Notes: generated from the sequence alone by a model not told the origin. A stretch of DNA of 64,000 nucleotides from a bacterium (GCA_016931965.1 JAFGDT010000058.1:18586-82585), one strand, 5' to 3'; positions 35,213-44,771 are shown, counted from the first letter of the stretch. Numbers and translations are program-made.

Positions 35213-35983
35213 TTAATGTATCGTCTTCTTTACTTTATCTATTTTATAAGCGGATTGTGTTTTTCTTTTTATCATTTCCCCAATGGTCTCTATCCGATCA
35301 TTAAAAGCCGGATGGGATGATAAATAGAATGAAATCGATTTTTCATTTGATTCATTTTTCTTTAATTTTTTGAGGAAGCAAATAGAGCTGTTCGGGTTGT
35401 ATCCTGCCACGATCATCATTTGAACGGCAAAACGGTCTGCTTCTGATTCCTGGTCTTGAGAATAACCACTTCGAAGCATCTTTTGAATTGTCTGTTTGGT
35501 GATACTACCCAGAGCGCTGCTTGTTTTTCCGAGGTTTGACAGAATGTTTAGTGAAGCGTTCATCAATACACGTTTGAAAGCGTGTTTTTTCACGACATGT
35601 GCTATTTCGTGTGCCAGAACGAAAGCGATTTCATCCTGATTCATTTGACAAAGTTCTAACAGCGCTTGTGTACAATAGATAAATCCACCGGGGAGAGCGA
35701 AGGCGTTGAACTCGATATTGGATAAAATTCTAAAATGGAACAGTCGTTTTTTGTCCTTGAGTTTTGCTATCAACCGAAAACCAATGGAATTGACAAAATC
35801 CTGGAGATTTTTATTCGTTTCTTGAGGATACTGCTGATAAATTTCGCCGTCAATCTGTCGGCCAACGATGTATTCTGCCTGTAAGGCCTCTTCTTCGGTA
35901 CCAAAGAGTGATTTATACCACCAGTGTCCCTTCCAGAAGACGTGACCGGCTTTTCGTCCAAGATTGTAAACAAAAGAGGTCAT
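35213..35983 (-). CDS. M48 family zinc metallopeptidase
   Basis: 256 residues. HExxH zinc motif in 'FVLAHEIAHVVKKH' and the third ligand Glu in 'QESEADRFAV', with the M48 'NAFALPGGFIYC' segment ahead. There is no signal peptide or lipobox, unlike BepA/LoiP, and no clear membrane anchor like HtpX, so it may be a cytoplasmic or peripherally bound M48C peptidase. It is 24 bases downstream of the epimerase gene on the same strand. Confidence 0.88.
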   Translation of the reverse strand: MTSFVYNLGRKAGHVFWKGHWWYKSLFGTEEEALQAEYIVGRQIDGEIYQQYPQETNKNLQDFVNSIGFRLIAKLKDKKRLFHFRILSNIEFNAFALPGGFIYCTQALLELCQMNQDEIAFVLAHEIAHVVKKHAFKRVLMNASLNILSNLGKTSSALGSITKQTIQKMLRSGYSQDQESEADRFAVQMMIVAGYNPNSSICFLKKLKKNESNEKSISFYLSSHPAFNDRIETIGEMIKRKTQSAYKIDKVKKTIH

Positions 35984-36007
35984 TCAGGCATCTATGTTTT
36001 CTTGTGC

Positions 36008-36988
36008 TTATTCGGATTGTTGAGCGATTTTCATTTTCTCATATGAAATCATATCTTGAATTGTATTGTCTAAATTGATTTTCGGTTTGAAACCGATCAA
36101 TTGATGAATGCGATCAATCGAAGGTATCCTTCTCATAATGTCTTCAAATCCTGTTTCATAGGCTTCGTCATAAGAAATATATTTCAACTCGGAATTGGAG
36201 TGTGTTAACCGTTTTATTTTGTGAGCAAGATCTTCAATTGTGATTTCTTCGGTAGAACCGATATTGTAGATATTCCCAATCGCTGCTTCCGTTTGGGTGA
36301 GCTTTATCAATGCGCCAATTGTATCCGATACATGGCAAAAACATCGCTTTTGTTTTCCGGTGCCAAATACGGTTAAAGGTTTTTTCATGAGTGCCTGATT
36401 AATCATCCTCGGAATGACCATTCCATAGCGGCCTGTCTGTCTCGGCCCAACCGTGTTAAAAAATCTTACAATCACAACCGGCAGGTTGTATTTGTGATGA
36501 TAGGCAAGTGCCGAGAATTCATCGATGAGTTTTGAACAGGCATAACTCCATCTGTTTTTGGTGGTCGGACCGAGTATTGAATCATCATCTTCCCTGAATG
36601 GGATTTTTTCACTCTTTCCGTAGACTTCCGAGGTAGAAGCGATAATCGTTTTTTTTCTATAACGATTGGCCGTTTTCAATATAACTTCAGTCCCCAATAC
36701 ATTGGACCGTATCACATTGACAGGATCTCTTACGATGAGGTCCACCCCCACTGCAGCAGCCAGATGAAAGACGTAATCGACATCGCTGATAATTCGGTCT
36801 AATACGGCTTCATTCTCAATGGTATCGAAAACAAAAGTAAAATCTTTATGTTTCACCAGATGTTCTATGTTTTGATAATTTCCTGTTGATAGGTTATCAA
36901 CAGCAATGACACGGTGTTTGTTTTCAATTAATTTTTCACACAGGTGACTTCCAATAAAACCGGCACCGCCTGTTACAAGAATATGCAT
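36008..36988 (-). CDS. NAD-dependent nucleotide-sugar epimerase/dehydratase
   Basis: 326 residues, extended SDR family. NAD loop 'GGAGFIGSHLCEKL', active-site 'STSEVYG' and the catalytic Tyr-x-x-x-Lys in 'SYACSKLIDE'. The C-terminal half has 'RFFNTVGPRQTGRYG', typical of UDP-glucose 4-epimerase or UDP-glucuronate decarboxylase relatives; the exact reaction cannot be told. It would supply a nucleotide sugar for cell-surface glycans. GGGAGG lies before the ATG. It is divergent from the MerR gene. Confidence 0.85.
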   Translation of the reverse strand: MHILVTGGAGFIGSHLCEKLIENKHRVIAVDNLSTGNYQNIEHLVKHKDFTFVFDTIENEAVLDRIISDVDYVFHLAAAVGVDLIVRDPVNVIRSNVLGTEVILKTANRYRKKTIIASTSEVYGKSEKIPFREDDDSILGPTTKNRWSYACSKLIDEFSALAYHHKYNLPVVIVRFFNTVGPRQTGRYGMVIPRMINQALMKKPLTVFGTGKQKRCFCHVSDTIGALIKLTQTEAAIGNIYNIGSTEEITIEDLAHKIKRLTHSNSELKYISYDEAYETGFEDIMRRIPSIDRIHQLIGFKPKINLDNTIQDMISYEKMKIAQQSE

Positions 36989-37199
36989 ACAACCTCCCTG
37001 TAAGTTGAGGGTGTTTTTGATCTCCTTTTTTCTCTTAAAATATAATCATTTCATAAGTAGCATTCAATGTTTTTCTGTAGTTTGACGACATGATTGCTGT
37101 TCATCCAAACAGGGGAAAGTATGGCCCTCATTTGAAAGACAATGTGTATTTGTCGAAAAATGTGAATTTAAAATTTATTTCACATTCATAAAAAAAGGG

Positions 37200-37228
37200 T
37201 TGACAACGGTCATTTTAATGTTTATCTT
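37200..37228 (+). promoter_or_regulatory. Promoter of the tandem-MerR/radical SAM operon
   Basis: TTGACA (37200-37205), a 17-base spacer and TATCTT (37223-37228). Transcription would start near 37235, just before two palindromes in the leader. Confidence 0.55.
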
Positions 37229-37243
37229 ATGCGTATACTGTCA

Positions 37244-37270
37244 TGTTATTAAATAACAAGTGTACGTACA
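37244..37270. promoter_or_regulatory. Two adjacent palindromes in the MerR leader, candidate operator
   Basis: TGTTATT-A-AATAACA (37244-37258) is a perfect 7+7 inverted repeat, and TGTACGTACA (37261-37270) is a perfect 10-bp palindrome that runs into the ribosome site AGGAG (37270-37274). Their place just downstream of the promoter suits a repressor or autoregulatory site. Confidence 0.45.
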
Positions 37271-37278
37271 GGAGCACT

Positions 37279-38001
37279 ATGGAAAAGCATCTTTTTATCC
37301 TTGATGAGTTATGTAGTAAAGCCAATGTTTCGAAAAGACTTTTGCAGGAATGGGAGAAGTTCCGTTTGATTGCGCCGGTTGGATTTACGGATGAAAAAAT
37401 TCCTTTATACTCAGAAAGTTCAATCGAGAAGGCACTAAATATCCAAAAATTGCTGGAACTGGGTTATGAGATGAAGGATGTTCAAAAAATAATCAAAAAA
37501 ATAGGCATGCCCCAATCTTCAGATAAACAAGAACCGGACATGCCATCGAATCAATATTTAACGGTTGGTCATCTGGCTGATAAAGTGGGTATCAGTCCGC
37601 GCACAGTTAAACACTGGGAAGATAAGGGTATTATTGAACCCGATATGAGAAGTGAAGGTGGCTTTCGTCTCTATTCTGAGGCTTATGTTTATCTGTGTCA
37701 GTTGATCAAAGATTTGCAGCTTTTTGGGTATAGTCTGGAAGAAATTAAAATCATCTCCAGTTACTTTCGTGATTTTCTTAATATTCAGAAAAATATTCAT
37801 GTCTATAAAAAAACCGAAATAGACATGAAATTGGAATCCATGTTACAAGAGATCCAAGTGCTTTTTGATAAAATGAAGCTCTTTAAGGAAGGGATTCAAA
37901 GATGGGAGGACTTATTGAAAAAGAAAAAGAAAGAGATCCTCAATTTAAAAAACCAGAATCAGAAGAGATCCGACATAAAAAAAGGAAGGAAACGTGAGTA
38001 A
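37279..38001 (+). CDS. Tandem MerR-type regulator with C-terminal coiled coil
   Basis: 240 residues from the ATG at 37279 (AGGAG just upstream; the in-frame ATG at 37243 lies in the palindromic leader). There are two MerR winged-helix domains: a degenerate one (about 1-75, 'VSKRLLQEWEKFRLIAPV') and a canonical one (about 85-160, 'VGISPRTVKHWEDKGIIEP...GFRLYSE'). A basic coiled coil follows (about 175-240). It has no effector-binding domain, metal site or B12 domain. It overlaps the radical SAM gene by 8 bases, so the two are coupled and it may control that gene. Confidence 0.82.
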   Translation: MEKHLFILDELCSKANVSKRLLQEWEKFRLIAPVGFTDEKIPLYSESSIEKALNIQKLLELGYEMKDVQKIIKKIGMPQSSDKQEPDMPSNQYLTVGHLADKVGISPRTVKHWEDKGIIEPDMRSEGGFRLYSEAYVYLCQLIKDLQLFGYSLEEIKIISSYFRDFLNIQKNIHVYKKTEIDMKLESMLQEIQVLFDKMKLFKEGIQRWEDLLKKKKKEILNLKNQNQKRSDIKKGRKRE

Positions 38002-39442
38002 AATTATTTTTATCGAACCCAAGTCGCCCAACTTGCATATCTATTCTCAATTCCCATTACCCCGTCTGGGCAGTTTCATTTTGGGGACATTGATGAAAAA
38101 GCGTGGATGGGATGTTGATATTATCGTCGAAGAGCAGAGAGCTGTTGATTTCAATGATGTCAAGTCAGCGGATCTGGTGGGTATCTCGACAATCACCTCA
38201 ACCGCTCCAAGGGCCTATGCCATTGCAAAAAAAGTAAGAGAAATGGGCATCCCGGTTATTCTTGGTGGTCCCCATGTGACCTTTTTACCTGAAGAGGGAT
38301 TGGATTATGCGGATTTTGTCATTCGGGGGGAAGCCGAGCATCCGATCATGATGTTTATAGACGCATGGGAAAATCGAAAAGAATACACCCATGTACCCAA
38401 CCTCTCTTATAAAAAGAATGGAAAGGCGATCCATAATCCGATGGAGTCTTTTATTGCCAATTTAGATGATATTCCTTTTCCCGAACTGGCCTTGCTGCAA
38501 AACAACACCAAGCGTATCGGAGGTCAGACAATTATCCCGATTCAGACCTCGCGCGGCTGTCCCTATAACTGTTCCTTTTGTTCGGTTACGGGGATGTTCG
38601 GCAGAAAGTATCGGTTTCGCTCTCCGGAAAATATCATTGCAGAATTGAAGCAGTATGATGACCGGCGCAATTTCGTTTTCTTTTATGACGACCATTTCAC
38701 GGCCAATCGGCGGCGTGCAAAAATACTGCTTGAAAAAATGATTCAGGAAAAATTCAAATTTAAATGGTCCACGCAGGTACGGGCGGATATCGGCAAAGAT
38801 ATTGAACTGGTTAAGCTCATGAAAAAGGCCGGCTGCTATACACTGTTCATCGGTTTTGAGTCCGTCAATCCGGAGAGCCTGAAGGCGATGAAAAAGCAGC
38901 AGACGATCGACGAAATTGTTAATGCCATCAAAGTCCTTCAAAAGCACCGCATTCACATCCATGGGATGTTTGTCTACGGATTCGACGAGGATGATTGGCA
39001 GACGGTTAAGGAGACCGTCAAGTTTGCCAAAAGAGCAAAATTGAACTCTACACAATTTCTCATTCTCACACCGCTTCCAGGATCCGAGTTTTACAATCAA
39101 ATGTGTACTGAAAAACGAATCCAGTTTCGCGACTGGAATTTATACGATGCCCATCATGTGGTTTTTCGACCGGCTCGATTTTCCCTTTTTGATCTGCAAA
39201 AAGCACAAATTTACAGTCATCAAAAGTTTTATTCCTTGATGGAAACCGTCAAGAAAATATTGAAATGGAAACTGGTGGATGTCGGCTTGGCGCACTATGC
39301 CCGAAGGTTGAATCGATTGTGGAAAAAGAAAAATAAAACCTTTCTCAAGGTTGTGGATTTATTAACGCCAAAAAAGAAGACTATCATCTCCATCGATTAC
39401 CGGGAGAAAATTATTTTGGATGATGAAAGGGTTGTTGTATAA
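37994..39442 (+). CDS. B12-binding-domain radical SAM protein
   Basis: 482 residues. Residues about 1-140 have a cobalamin-binding-like Rossmann fold ('VGISTITSTAPRAYAIAKKV...VILGGPHVTFLPEE'), though the DxHxxG base-off motif is not visible. The radical SAM domain has CxxxCxxC in 'SRGCPYNCSFCSV', followed by 'FVFFYDDHFTANR' and 'FIGFESVNPESL'. The C-terminal region continues with 'LTPLPGSEFY' and basic helices. Class B-type methyltransferase or another lipid/secondary-metabolite reaction is possible. The start is a GTG with AAGGAAGGA upstream. Confidence 0.85.
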   Translation: MSKIIFIEPKSPNLHIYSQFPLPRLGSFILGTLMKKRGWDVDIIVEEQRAVDFNDVKSADLVGISTITSTAPRAYAIAKKVREMGIPVILGGPHVTFLPEEGLDYADFVIRGEAEHPIMMFIDAWENRKEYTHVPNLSYKKNGKAIHNPMESFIANLDDIPFPELALLQNNTKRIGGQTIIPIQTSRGCPYNCSFCSVTGMFGRKYRFRSPENIIAELKQYDDRRNFVFFYDDHFTANRRRAKILLEKMIQEKFKFKWSTQVRADIGKDIELVKLMKKAGCYTLFIGFESVNPESLKAMKKQQTIDEIVNAIKVLQKHRIHIHGMFVYGFDEDDWQTVKETVKFAKRAKLNSTQFLILTPLPGSEFYNQMCTEKRIQFRDWNLYDAHHVVFRPARFSLFDLQKAQIYSHQKFYSLMETVKKILKWKLVDVGLAHYARRLNRLWKKKNKTFLKVVDLLTPKKKTIISIDYREKIILDDERVVV

Positions 39443-39566
39443 ATTTGATTGTGGTAGGATTATACTGCAGGGTATTTATTCCGTATGATTCGACGCTTAT
39501 TGGATGCTCATCTAGGAATGTCGCTATTTTATAACCGATTCATTGCAGAGATCAATATAAAGCTGT

Positions 39567-40424
39567 TTATGTATTATCATTGAGCCGATTTTTCAAAATC
39601 GGTAGCAGTGCGGAGTCCAGCAGAAATTGTCCCACACGGCCGAGTTCGTTTTTCCGGTATTTTCGGATCTGGCTGTCCTCGGGCAGAAGGCTTCTGGCCA
39701 TTTCACCTTTTTGTACAATAAATTCCTGATCGGAAAGCGCCTTTGCTTCAGCGAATATATCCAATGCCGTTTGTTTGAAGGCTTCTTTCTCCTCCTGATC
39801 CTGAAAGCCGATGTGTCTTTCTACCAGTTCAATTTGTGAATCGATAAGCATCTCTTTCATGCGTTCGTATCGCATATCCGGCATCATGCGAATTCTCTCC
39901 AACAAACGGACGATCCCTTCGGCGGCAGTTTCAACCGACTGGCCGATTTTGCCCTGATAGGGAGGGATCGTACACGGTTTGTATTGATCAATGACCGTAA
40001 GCTGATTCAATGTCAGTAAATCGGTTACTTCGGATTCAAGTCCAGCGAGTTTTTCACCGAATTCATTTTCGATTTCAAACTGGATTTTTTTCATTTCATG
40101 ATGTTGCTTTTTTAGATCTTCAGGCAATTCTTCTCCTCGCAGAAGAATATCTTTGATCTCCTCCAGAACATCCTGAAAATCACTTTGCCAGCGGTTGATC
40201 TCTTTCTGATAATCCTCTTTGATTTCGTCGGCCCTTTCAATTGCTTGAATCAATGTTTCCGTTTGATCCGTCGTTAAATAGAGTCCGTTGACCAGATTGA
40301 GAAGGACAATATCACGCTGAAGTTCGACGATTGGATCTTCTTTTTCAGCTCCCTGAGTTACAGAAATGAATAAAAAATTAATAAGGAGAACCAACATTTG
40401 CATTCGATTATTTTTTCTCATCAT
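39567..40424 (-). CDS. Exported helical protein with LTxxQ motifs (Spy/CpxP-like)
   Basis: 285 residues: a signal peptide (about 9-26) and a mostly helical, charged body with two LTxxQ motifs ('LTTDQ' near residue 51, 'LTLNQ' near 138), the hallmark of the Spy/CpxP periplasmic chaperone family, though the protein is about twice their size. It probably sits in the periplasm. It stands alone, convergent with the radical SAM gene. Assignment rests on the motifs and helical pattern only. Confidence 0.55.
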   Translation of the reverse strand: MMRKNNRMQMLVLLINFLFISVTQGAEKEDPIVELQRDIVLLNLVNGLYLTTDQTETLIQAIERADEIKEDYQKEINRWQSDFQDVLEEIKDILLRGEELPEDLKKQHHEMKKIQFEIENEFGEKLAGLESEVTDLLTLNQLTVIDQYKPCTIPPYQGKIGQSVETAAEGIVRLLERIRMMPDMRYERMKEMLIDSQIELVERHIGFQDQEEKEAFKQTALDIFAEAKALSDQEFIVQKGEMARSLLPEDSQIRKYRKNELGRVGQFLLDSALLPILKNRLNDNT

Positions 40425-40584
40425 TAAACCTCCCAGAAGGATGAAATTCTTATTTGAAACCTTTCATTTAAATAAACGGAGGATCGACTATTTTATTGTT
40501 GCAATAGCGAGTCGGAAATTGTAAGGTATTAAATTATTTCGGAGGGATAAATCATTTGTTGGTTTCGGCGATGACCGATCAATA

Positions 40585-41415
40585 TCACCCGTTTCCAATA
40601 TTTTTCAGGTCATCCAATGACAGGAGAATAAAACCCTCTTCCCGGGCTGTTTCATATTCTCTCTCATCATTGAAACCCCAGAGAGCCAGGTAGGTGTGGA
40701 CTCCCAGGTTTTTTACAGATTGTAGATGGAGAACTTTATCATCGATAAAGTGCATATTGGAATAAGGGACATGATGGTCTTTATGAAAACGCATAAGATG
40801 CTCCCGCTTGGAGTCGGCAAAATCTTTATCAAGAATATTCTCTGCATCAAAATAATCGAGAAGGTCATAACTTTCGAGTAATATATTGATAGATGATCTG
40901 TCTTTGGAAGTGGCGATACAGAGCGTAAAGCGGTTGGATAAAGCGGGAATCGCTTCCACGACACCTGTGAAGGGAGGAATCAGTTTCGCCCATGCCTGCG
41001 GATCTTTTTTTTGGAGGATGGCTCGGTTCTCGTAAAAGCCCCTATCATAATTTTTCCGTTTTTCTTCCGGTATGGTTATTTTATAATCCGTAAAATGCGA
41101 TTGATTTCTGATTTGATCGAAATCGTCTTTTTCGATCATTTGAAAAACCACAAAATATTCCTCTGCCCGGCTTCCCAACGGCATGGCTTGAAGATATTTT
41201 TGGTATAGATCGGCATGTTTTTTTTCAAACTCAAAGACCCTATCGGGTGTTAACGGATTTGAGATAGGCAGTGAATGATCGGGAACGACCTGGATATAGG
41301 TGTTGACGGCTGTCATAAACGATTCATGAATGGAGTTGGCAATGACACCGTCAAAGTCAAAAACGAGGATTTTGTTAGATTCTTCCATTAGAAATTTTTG
41401 TAAGATCCATTTCAA
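40585..41415 (-). CDS. HAD-superfamily hydrolase
   Basis: About 276 residues. HAD motif I 'VFDFDGVIANS', motif II in 'CIATSKDR', and motif IV 'FIDDKVLHLQSV'. The long helical cap (about 30-150) is of the C1 type, so it resembles phosphoglycolate phosphatase relatives; the substrate is unknown. Start choice: a TTG at 41415 overlaps the stop of the preceding gene (TTGA), while an ATG at 41388 lacks a ribosome site; the TTG is slightly favoured. Confidence 0.8.
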   Translation of the reverse strand: MKWILQKFLMEESNKILVFDFDGVIANSIHESFMTAVNTYIQVVPDHSLPISNPLTPDRVFEFEKKHADLYQKYLQAMPLGSRAEEYFVVFQMIEKDDFDQIRNQSHFTDYKITIPEEKRKNYDRGFYENRAILQKKDPQAWAKLIPPFTGVVEAIPALSNRFTLCIATSKDRSSINILLESYDLLDYFDAENILDKDFADSKREHLMRFHKDHHVPYSNMHFIDDKVLHLQSVKNLGVHTYLALWGFNDEREYETAREEGFILLSLDDLKNIGNG

Positions 41416-41882
41416 TCATTCAGATCATGATAACTTTCCGTACTCATTTTTGCATATTGATCATACGCGCTCAGAATCGATGGGTGCAGACTGTTTTTTT
41501 CTATGAATTGGTTGAAATAGACTTTTCCCTTTTGCCAGCTTTCCTGTTCAAAGGCCGACCTTGCCTTTCCGGTCGGCGTGTTGATATGCTGCCAGAAGAG
41601 TGATTCGGTTCCCGCTTTTTTCATTTGTTCATATTGGATATAATGTCCGATTTCGTGAAACAATAAAAAAAGGGGAATTGAATAATCACGATTGTCTTTT
41701 TGGCAAAAAAGAACAATTGTGCTTCTGTCATTAGGGGGATGGAAATAGGATACGGATTCCTGAAGTTGAATGAGCCGGATTGTCAAATCGGGAAACATAT
41801 CCCAGCAGAGAAAGGCTTTGGCAGCATCCAGAATTGATTTGCCGATGCGAATTTTTTTCTCGGGCGTCGTCTTTTTATTCAT
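41412..41882 (-). CDS. Small HExxH protein, putative metallopeptidase
   Basis: 156 residues with 'LLFHEIGHYIQYEQ', a zinc-peptidase HExxH helix; a possible third ligand is in 'SAFEQESWQKG', reminiscent of M78/ImmA-like or gluzincin folds. No signal peptide. It overlaps its upstream neighbour by ATGA and its downstream neighbour by TTGA, so three genes (DUF4870, this, HAD) form one tight operon. Function unknown. Confidence 0.65.
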   Translation of the reverse strand: MNKKTTPEKKIRIGKSILDAAKAFLCWDMFPDLTIRLIQLQESVSYFHPPNDRSTIVLFCQKDNRDYSIPLFLLFHEIGHYIQYEQMKKAGTESLFWQHINTPTGKARSAFEQESWQKGKVYFNQFIEKNSLHPSILSAYDQYAKMSTESYHDLND

Positions 41883-42295
41883 CCAGCTTCGATGAAATCG
41901 GCTATGTAGATATAACGGAAATTCTCTCCCTGCGATACACGGATGCCTCCGTAGACGCCGTATGCAATAGCCACGATGGGGAAGATAATCAGTATGGGAA
42001 TGAGTAAAACTCCCACCAATACCAGAGAAAGAATAACGGTGATAATGCCCAGCAGAACCGTGATCAGGTAAACGGCTACCTGATAAAAAAACGCCTGTTT
42101 GCCGTTAAATTCAATGGTTTCAGATTTATCGGGTTTGTTCCGCTCCAGAAGCCAGATGAGAAGAGGTATCGCCATGGCGAAAAAAGGGATGACAAGCGAG
42201 GCCAAAATCGAAAGATGAGCCAGAGTTGATAGAAGGATGGGATCCCTTGACTGTTTTTTTTCTGTTTTTGATACGGTTGTTTTTTGCGTTGCCAT
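41879..42295 (-). CDS. DUF4870/Tic20-like membrane protein
   Basis: 138 residues from the ATG at 42295 (GGAGAA upstream); a longer frame to 42394 runs into pepD. A charged N-terminus is followed by 'LAHLSILASLVIPFFAMAIPLLIWLLER', a 'FNGKQAFFYQVAVYLITVLL' segment and a last helix with 'VYGGIRVSQGENFRY', which is the DUF4870 layout. Function of the family is unknown. Confidence 0.75.
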   Translation of the reverse strand: MATQKTTVSKTEKKQSRDPILLSTLAHLSILASLVIPFFAMAIPLLIWLLERNKPDKSETIEFNGKQAFFYQVAVYLITVLLGIITVILSLVLVGVLLIPILIIFPIVAIAYGVYGGIRVSQGENFRYIYIADFIEAG

Positions 42296-42311
42296 TTTTT
42301 CATGTTCTCCA

Positions 42312-43769
42312 TTATTGTTGTTGTGATAAATTTTCCAGTGTAGCGACAAGCAATTTCCAAAAACGTTCAACGGAACCGATGTGCACTTTTTCATCCGGGG
42401 AGTGGGGATGTTTCAAATCAGGACCGAATGAGATCATATCCATCTCCGGGTACTTTTCTCCAATAATCCCGCACTCCAGACCGGCATGAATCGCTTTGAC
42501 TTCCGGTTTTTTTCCAACCAATTTTTGATAGATCGTTTTCATTGTATTCAAGAGGGGCGATTGGAGATTGGGTGTCCAGGCCGGATACCCTTCCAGATGT
42601 TTTATTTGAGCCCCACCCAATTTCCCGATGGCCTCGATTTTTGTGCGGGCTGCTTCCAAGGCAGAACCCACCGAACTTCTGCTGCTCGTCGATATGGTGA
42701 CCTCATTTTCTTTGGTCCGGATGATGGCCAAATTGTTGGATGTCTCCACCAGGTCAGGAATTTCCTGACTCATGGCCAGGACGCCATGAGGTATGGCAAG
42801 CAAAATGGCCAGCAATAATTCACTGAATTCCGGTTTCATCGGAGGGGTTTTATCTCTACTGGCAGGAGATATATTCAAAGTCATCTCTTTTTCAACAGTC
42901 TTATACTCAAAACGAATTTCTTGAAAGCGATCTTTCACTTTCCTTTTAAACTTATCAACATCCGTTTTCGGGACAACAACCGTGGCAGAGGCTTCTCTTG
43001 GAATGGCATTGTGTTTGTTACCACCTTCCAAATTGATCAAGTTAAATGGGATCTTCAAATTGAAGAGCAATCTGGCCAGGAGTTGTATCGCGTTTCCCCG
43101 ACCGGTATGGATATCAATACCCGAATGCCCGCCACGACATCCTGAGAAGACAACACATAGATGTTCCCCTTCATCAGAAGCCAACCGTTTTATGGGTAGT
43201 GTCAGCTCTGTGTCTCCACCCCCCGCGCATCCAATAAAAAAAGAACCTTCCTCTTCACTGTCAAGGTTCAACAATGTTCTCCCATGAAGAAAATCGGGTT
43301 TGAGATGGCCGGCTCCGGTCAGGCCGCTTTCTTCATCTACTGTAAAGAGAAGCTCAAGGGGACCGTGTCGGAGGTTGCTGTCTTCCAAAACGGCCAGGGC
43401 AGCGGCCATACCAATCCCATTGTCGGCGCCCAACGTGGTGCCGCATGCCGTCACCCATTCCCCTTCAATTTTGACTTGAATGGGATCCTTTGTAAAATCA
43501 TGATCCACGTCGGCGTTCTTTTCACAGACCATGTCGAGGTGACTCTGTATCACAATTGAAATGGCCTTTTCACACCCCATGCTGGCCGGTTTTTGTATCA
43601 CGATATTGCCCACAGTGTCTTGCTTTGAATCGATCCCATTTTTTTCCGCAATTGAAAGGACATATTTGGCCAGCAGAGCTTCCTGTTTTGAACAGTGCGG
43701 GATTTTTCGGATTTCATCAAAATGGTGCCACAAAAGGGCAGGTTTGAGGTTGGTCAGAACAGATCCCAT
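42312..43769 (-). CDS. pepD: Aminoacyl-histidine dipeptidase PepD (M20)
   Basis: 485 residues, the standard PepD length. Zinc-site segments: 'QSHLDMVCEK', 'TTLGADNGIGMAAAL', 'DEESGLTGAGHL' with the catalytic Glu, and 'NLDSEEEGSFFIGCAGG'. The C-terminal 'AIHAGLECGIIGEKYP...SFGPDLKHPHSPDE' supplies the last His. A cytoplasmic dipeptidase with broad Xaa-His type activity. GGGAGAA precedes the ATG. It lies upstream of the DUF4870 gene by 16 bases. Confidence 0.95.
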   Translation of the reverse strand: MGSVLTNLKPALLWHHFDEIRKIPHCSKQEALLAKYVLSIAEKNGIDSKQDTVGNIVIQKPASMGCEKAISIVIQSHLDMVCEKNADVDHDFTKDPIQVKIEGEWVTACGTTLGADNGIGMAAALAVLEDSNLRHGPLELLFTVDEESGLTGAGHLKPDFLHGRTLLNLDSEEEGSFFIGCAGGGDTELTLPIKRLASDEGEHLCVVFSGCRGGHSGIDIHTGRGNAIQLLARLLFNLKIPFNLINLEGGNKHNAIPREASATVVVPKTDVDKFKRKVKDRFQEIRFEYKTVEKEMTLNISPASRDKTPPMKPEFSELLLAILLAIPHGVLAMSQEIPDLVETSNNLAIIRTKENEVTISTSSRSSVGSALEAARTKIEAIGKLGGAQIKHLEGYPAWTPNLQSPLLNTMKTIYQKLVGKKPEVKAIHAGLECGIIGEKYPEMDMISFGPDLKHPHSPDEKVHIGSVERFWKLLVATLENLSQQQ

Positions 43770-43888
43770 GATTTTCTCCCTGATAGATGGGTTGTTTATG
43801 TTGCATTGTTAAATATAAAATAAAAAACAGGAAAGTCAAGAATCACGTTAGATACCATTTTATTTGATGTCATTGATCATCATCAATA

Positions 43889-44761
43889 TCATACTTGTTT
43901 TCGAGGCAGGTTGCCCCACTGCAGTTTCTTGCGGAGCAGATCGAAAAAACAGTAGTCCTTAAAAGTGACCAGATGCACGTTGAAATCTGCTTTTTGAATT
44001 TCAACTGTATAAGGAGATGAGATCCGTACATCTTCCTGTCCATCAACGCTGAGAAGCACTTCTGAATCGTTGGGCTGAATTTGGAGTTTTATCTGACTAG
44101 AAGCCGGTATCACAGTGGGACGATTGGTCAATGAATGCGGACAGATTGGATTCAGGATAATCGATTCAAGAGAAGGCACAACGATGGGTCCCCCTGCAGA
44201 AAGCGAATAGGCAGTGGATCCTGTGGGTGTTGAAACGATAATGCCATCAGATACATAGGTATTAAAATAGTGATTGTTGATCGTTACATCAATGCGTATC
44301 ACACGAATACTGCCCATCCGATTCAAAACAATATCATTCATGGCATAATAATGCTTTTCGGGATGTTCGGAAATGTGTGCACTGAGGACCATTCGTTTTT
44401 CGAGGGTGTAGTCTCTTTTTAAAATCTTTTCCATTTTCGGGAATAGATCTTCAACAGATGTCTCTGTTAAAAAACCCAAGCCTCCCAAATTGATTCCCAT
44501 CAGAGGTTTTTCCGCTTTTCCGATAACACGGGCCGCAGTCAGCATGGTGCCATCGCCTCCCATGGAAATGGTGACATCGCTCATTTCCGGAACGCGGTTC
44601 AGGTCGGCTGCTTCAACGTGGTTGAAATCCATTTGTAAGTAATGGTGCAGTTGTTTGCTGATGACGACATCAATCTGTTTGTCCGCCAGCCAATCCAACA
44701 GAGACTTGAGTGTTTGTTTGATTTGCGGCTTTCGAATATTTGCAATGATGCCGATTTTCAT
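43889..44761 (-). CDS. nadK: NAD kinase
   Basis: 290 residues. The diagnostic 'SMGGDGTMLTAAR' loop, 'GINLGGLGFLTE', 'NDIVLNRMG', 'DGIIVSTPTGSTAYSLSAGGPIV' and 'NPICPHSLTNRP' are all present. It phosphorylates NAD to NADP. It begins 10 bases after dxs and is the last gene of the sppA-to-nadK run. Confidence 0.97.
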   Translation of the reverse strand: MKIGIIANIRKPQIKQTLKSLLDWLADKQIDVVISKQLHHYLQMDFNHVEAADLNRVPEMSDVTISMGGDGTMLTAARVIGKAEKPLMGINLGGLGFLTETSVEDLFPKMEKILKRDYTLEKRMVLSAHISEHPEKHYYAMNDIVLNRMGSIRVIRIDVTINNHYFNTYVSDGIIVSTPTGSTAYSLSAGGPIVVPSLESIILNPICPHSLTNRPTVIPASSQIKLQIQPNDSEVLLSVDGQEDVRISSPYTVEIQKADFNVHLVTFKDYCFFDLLRKKLQWGNLPRKQV

Positions 44762-44771
44762 AAGAGAGAAC

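Noticed and set aside
39585-39602. Perfect 8-bp hairpin (CCGATTTT/AAAATCGG) as a terminator
   Set aside because: It is in the coding end of the LTxxQ protein gene and no T run follows on either strand.
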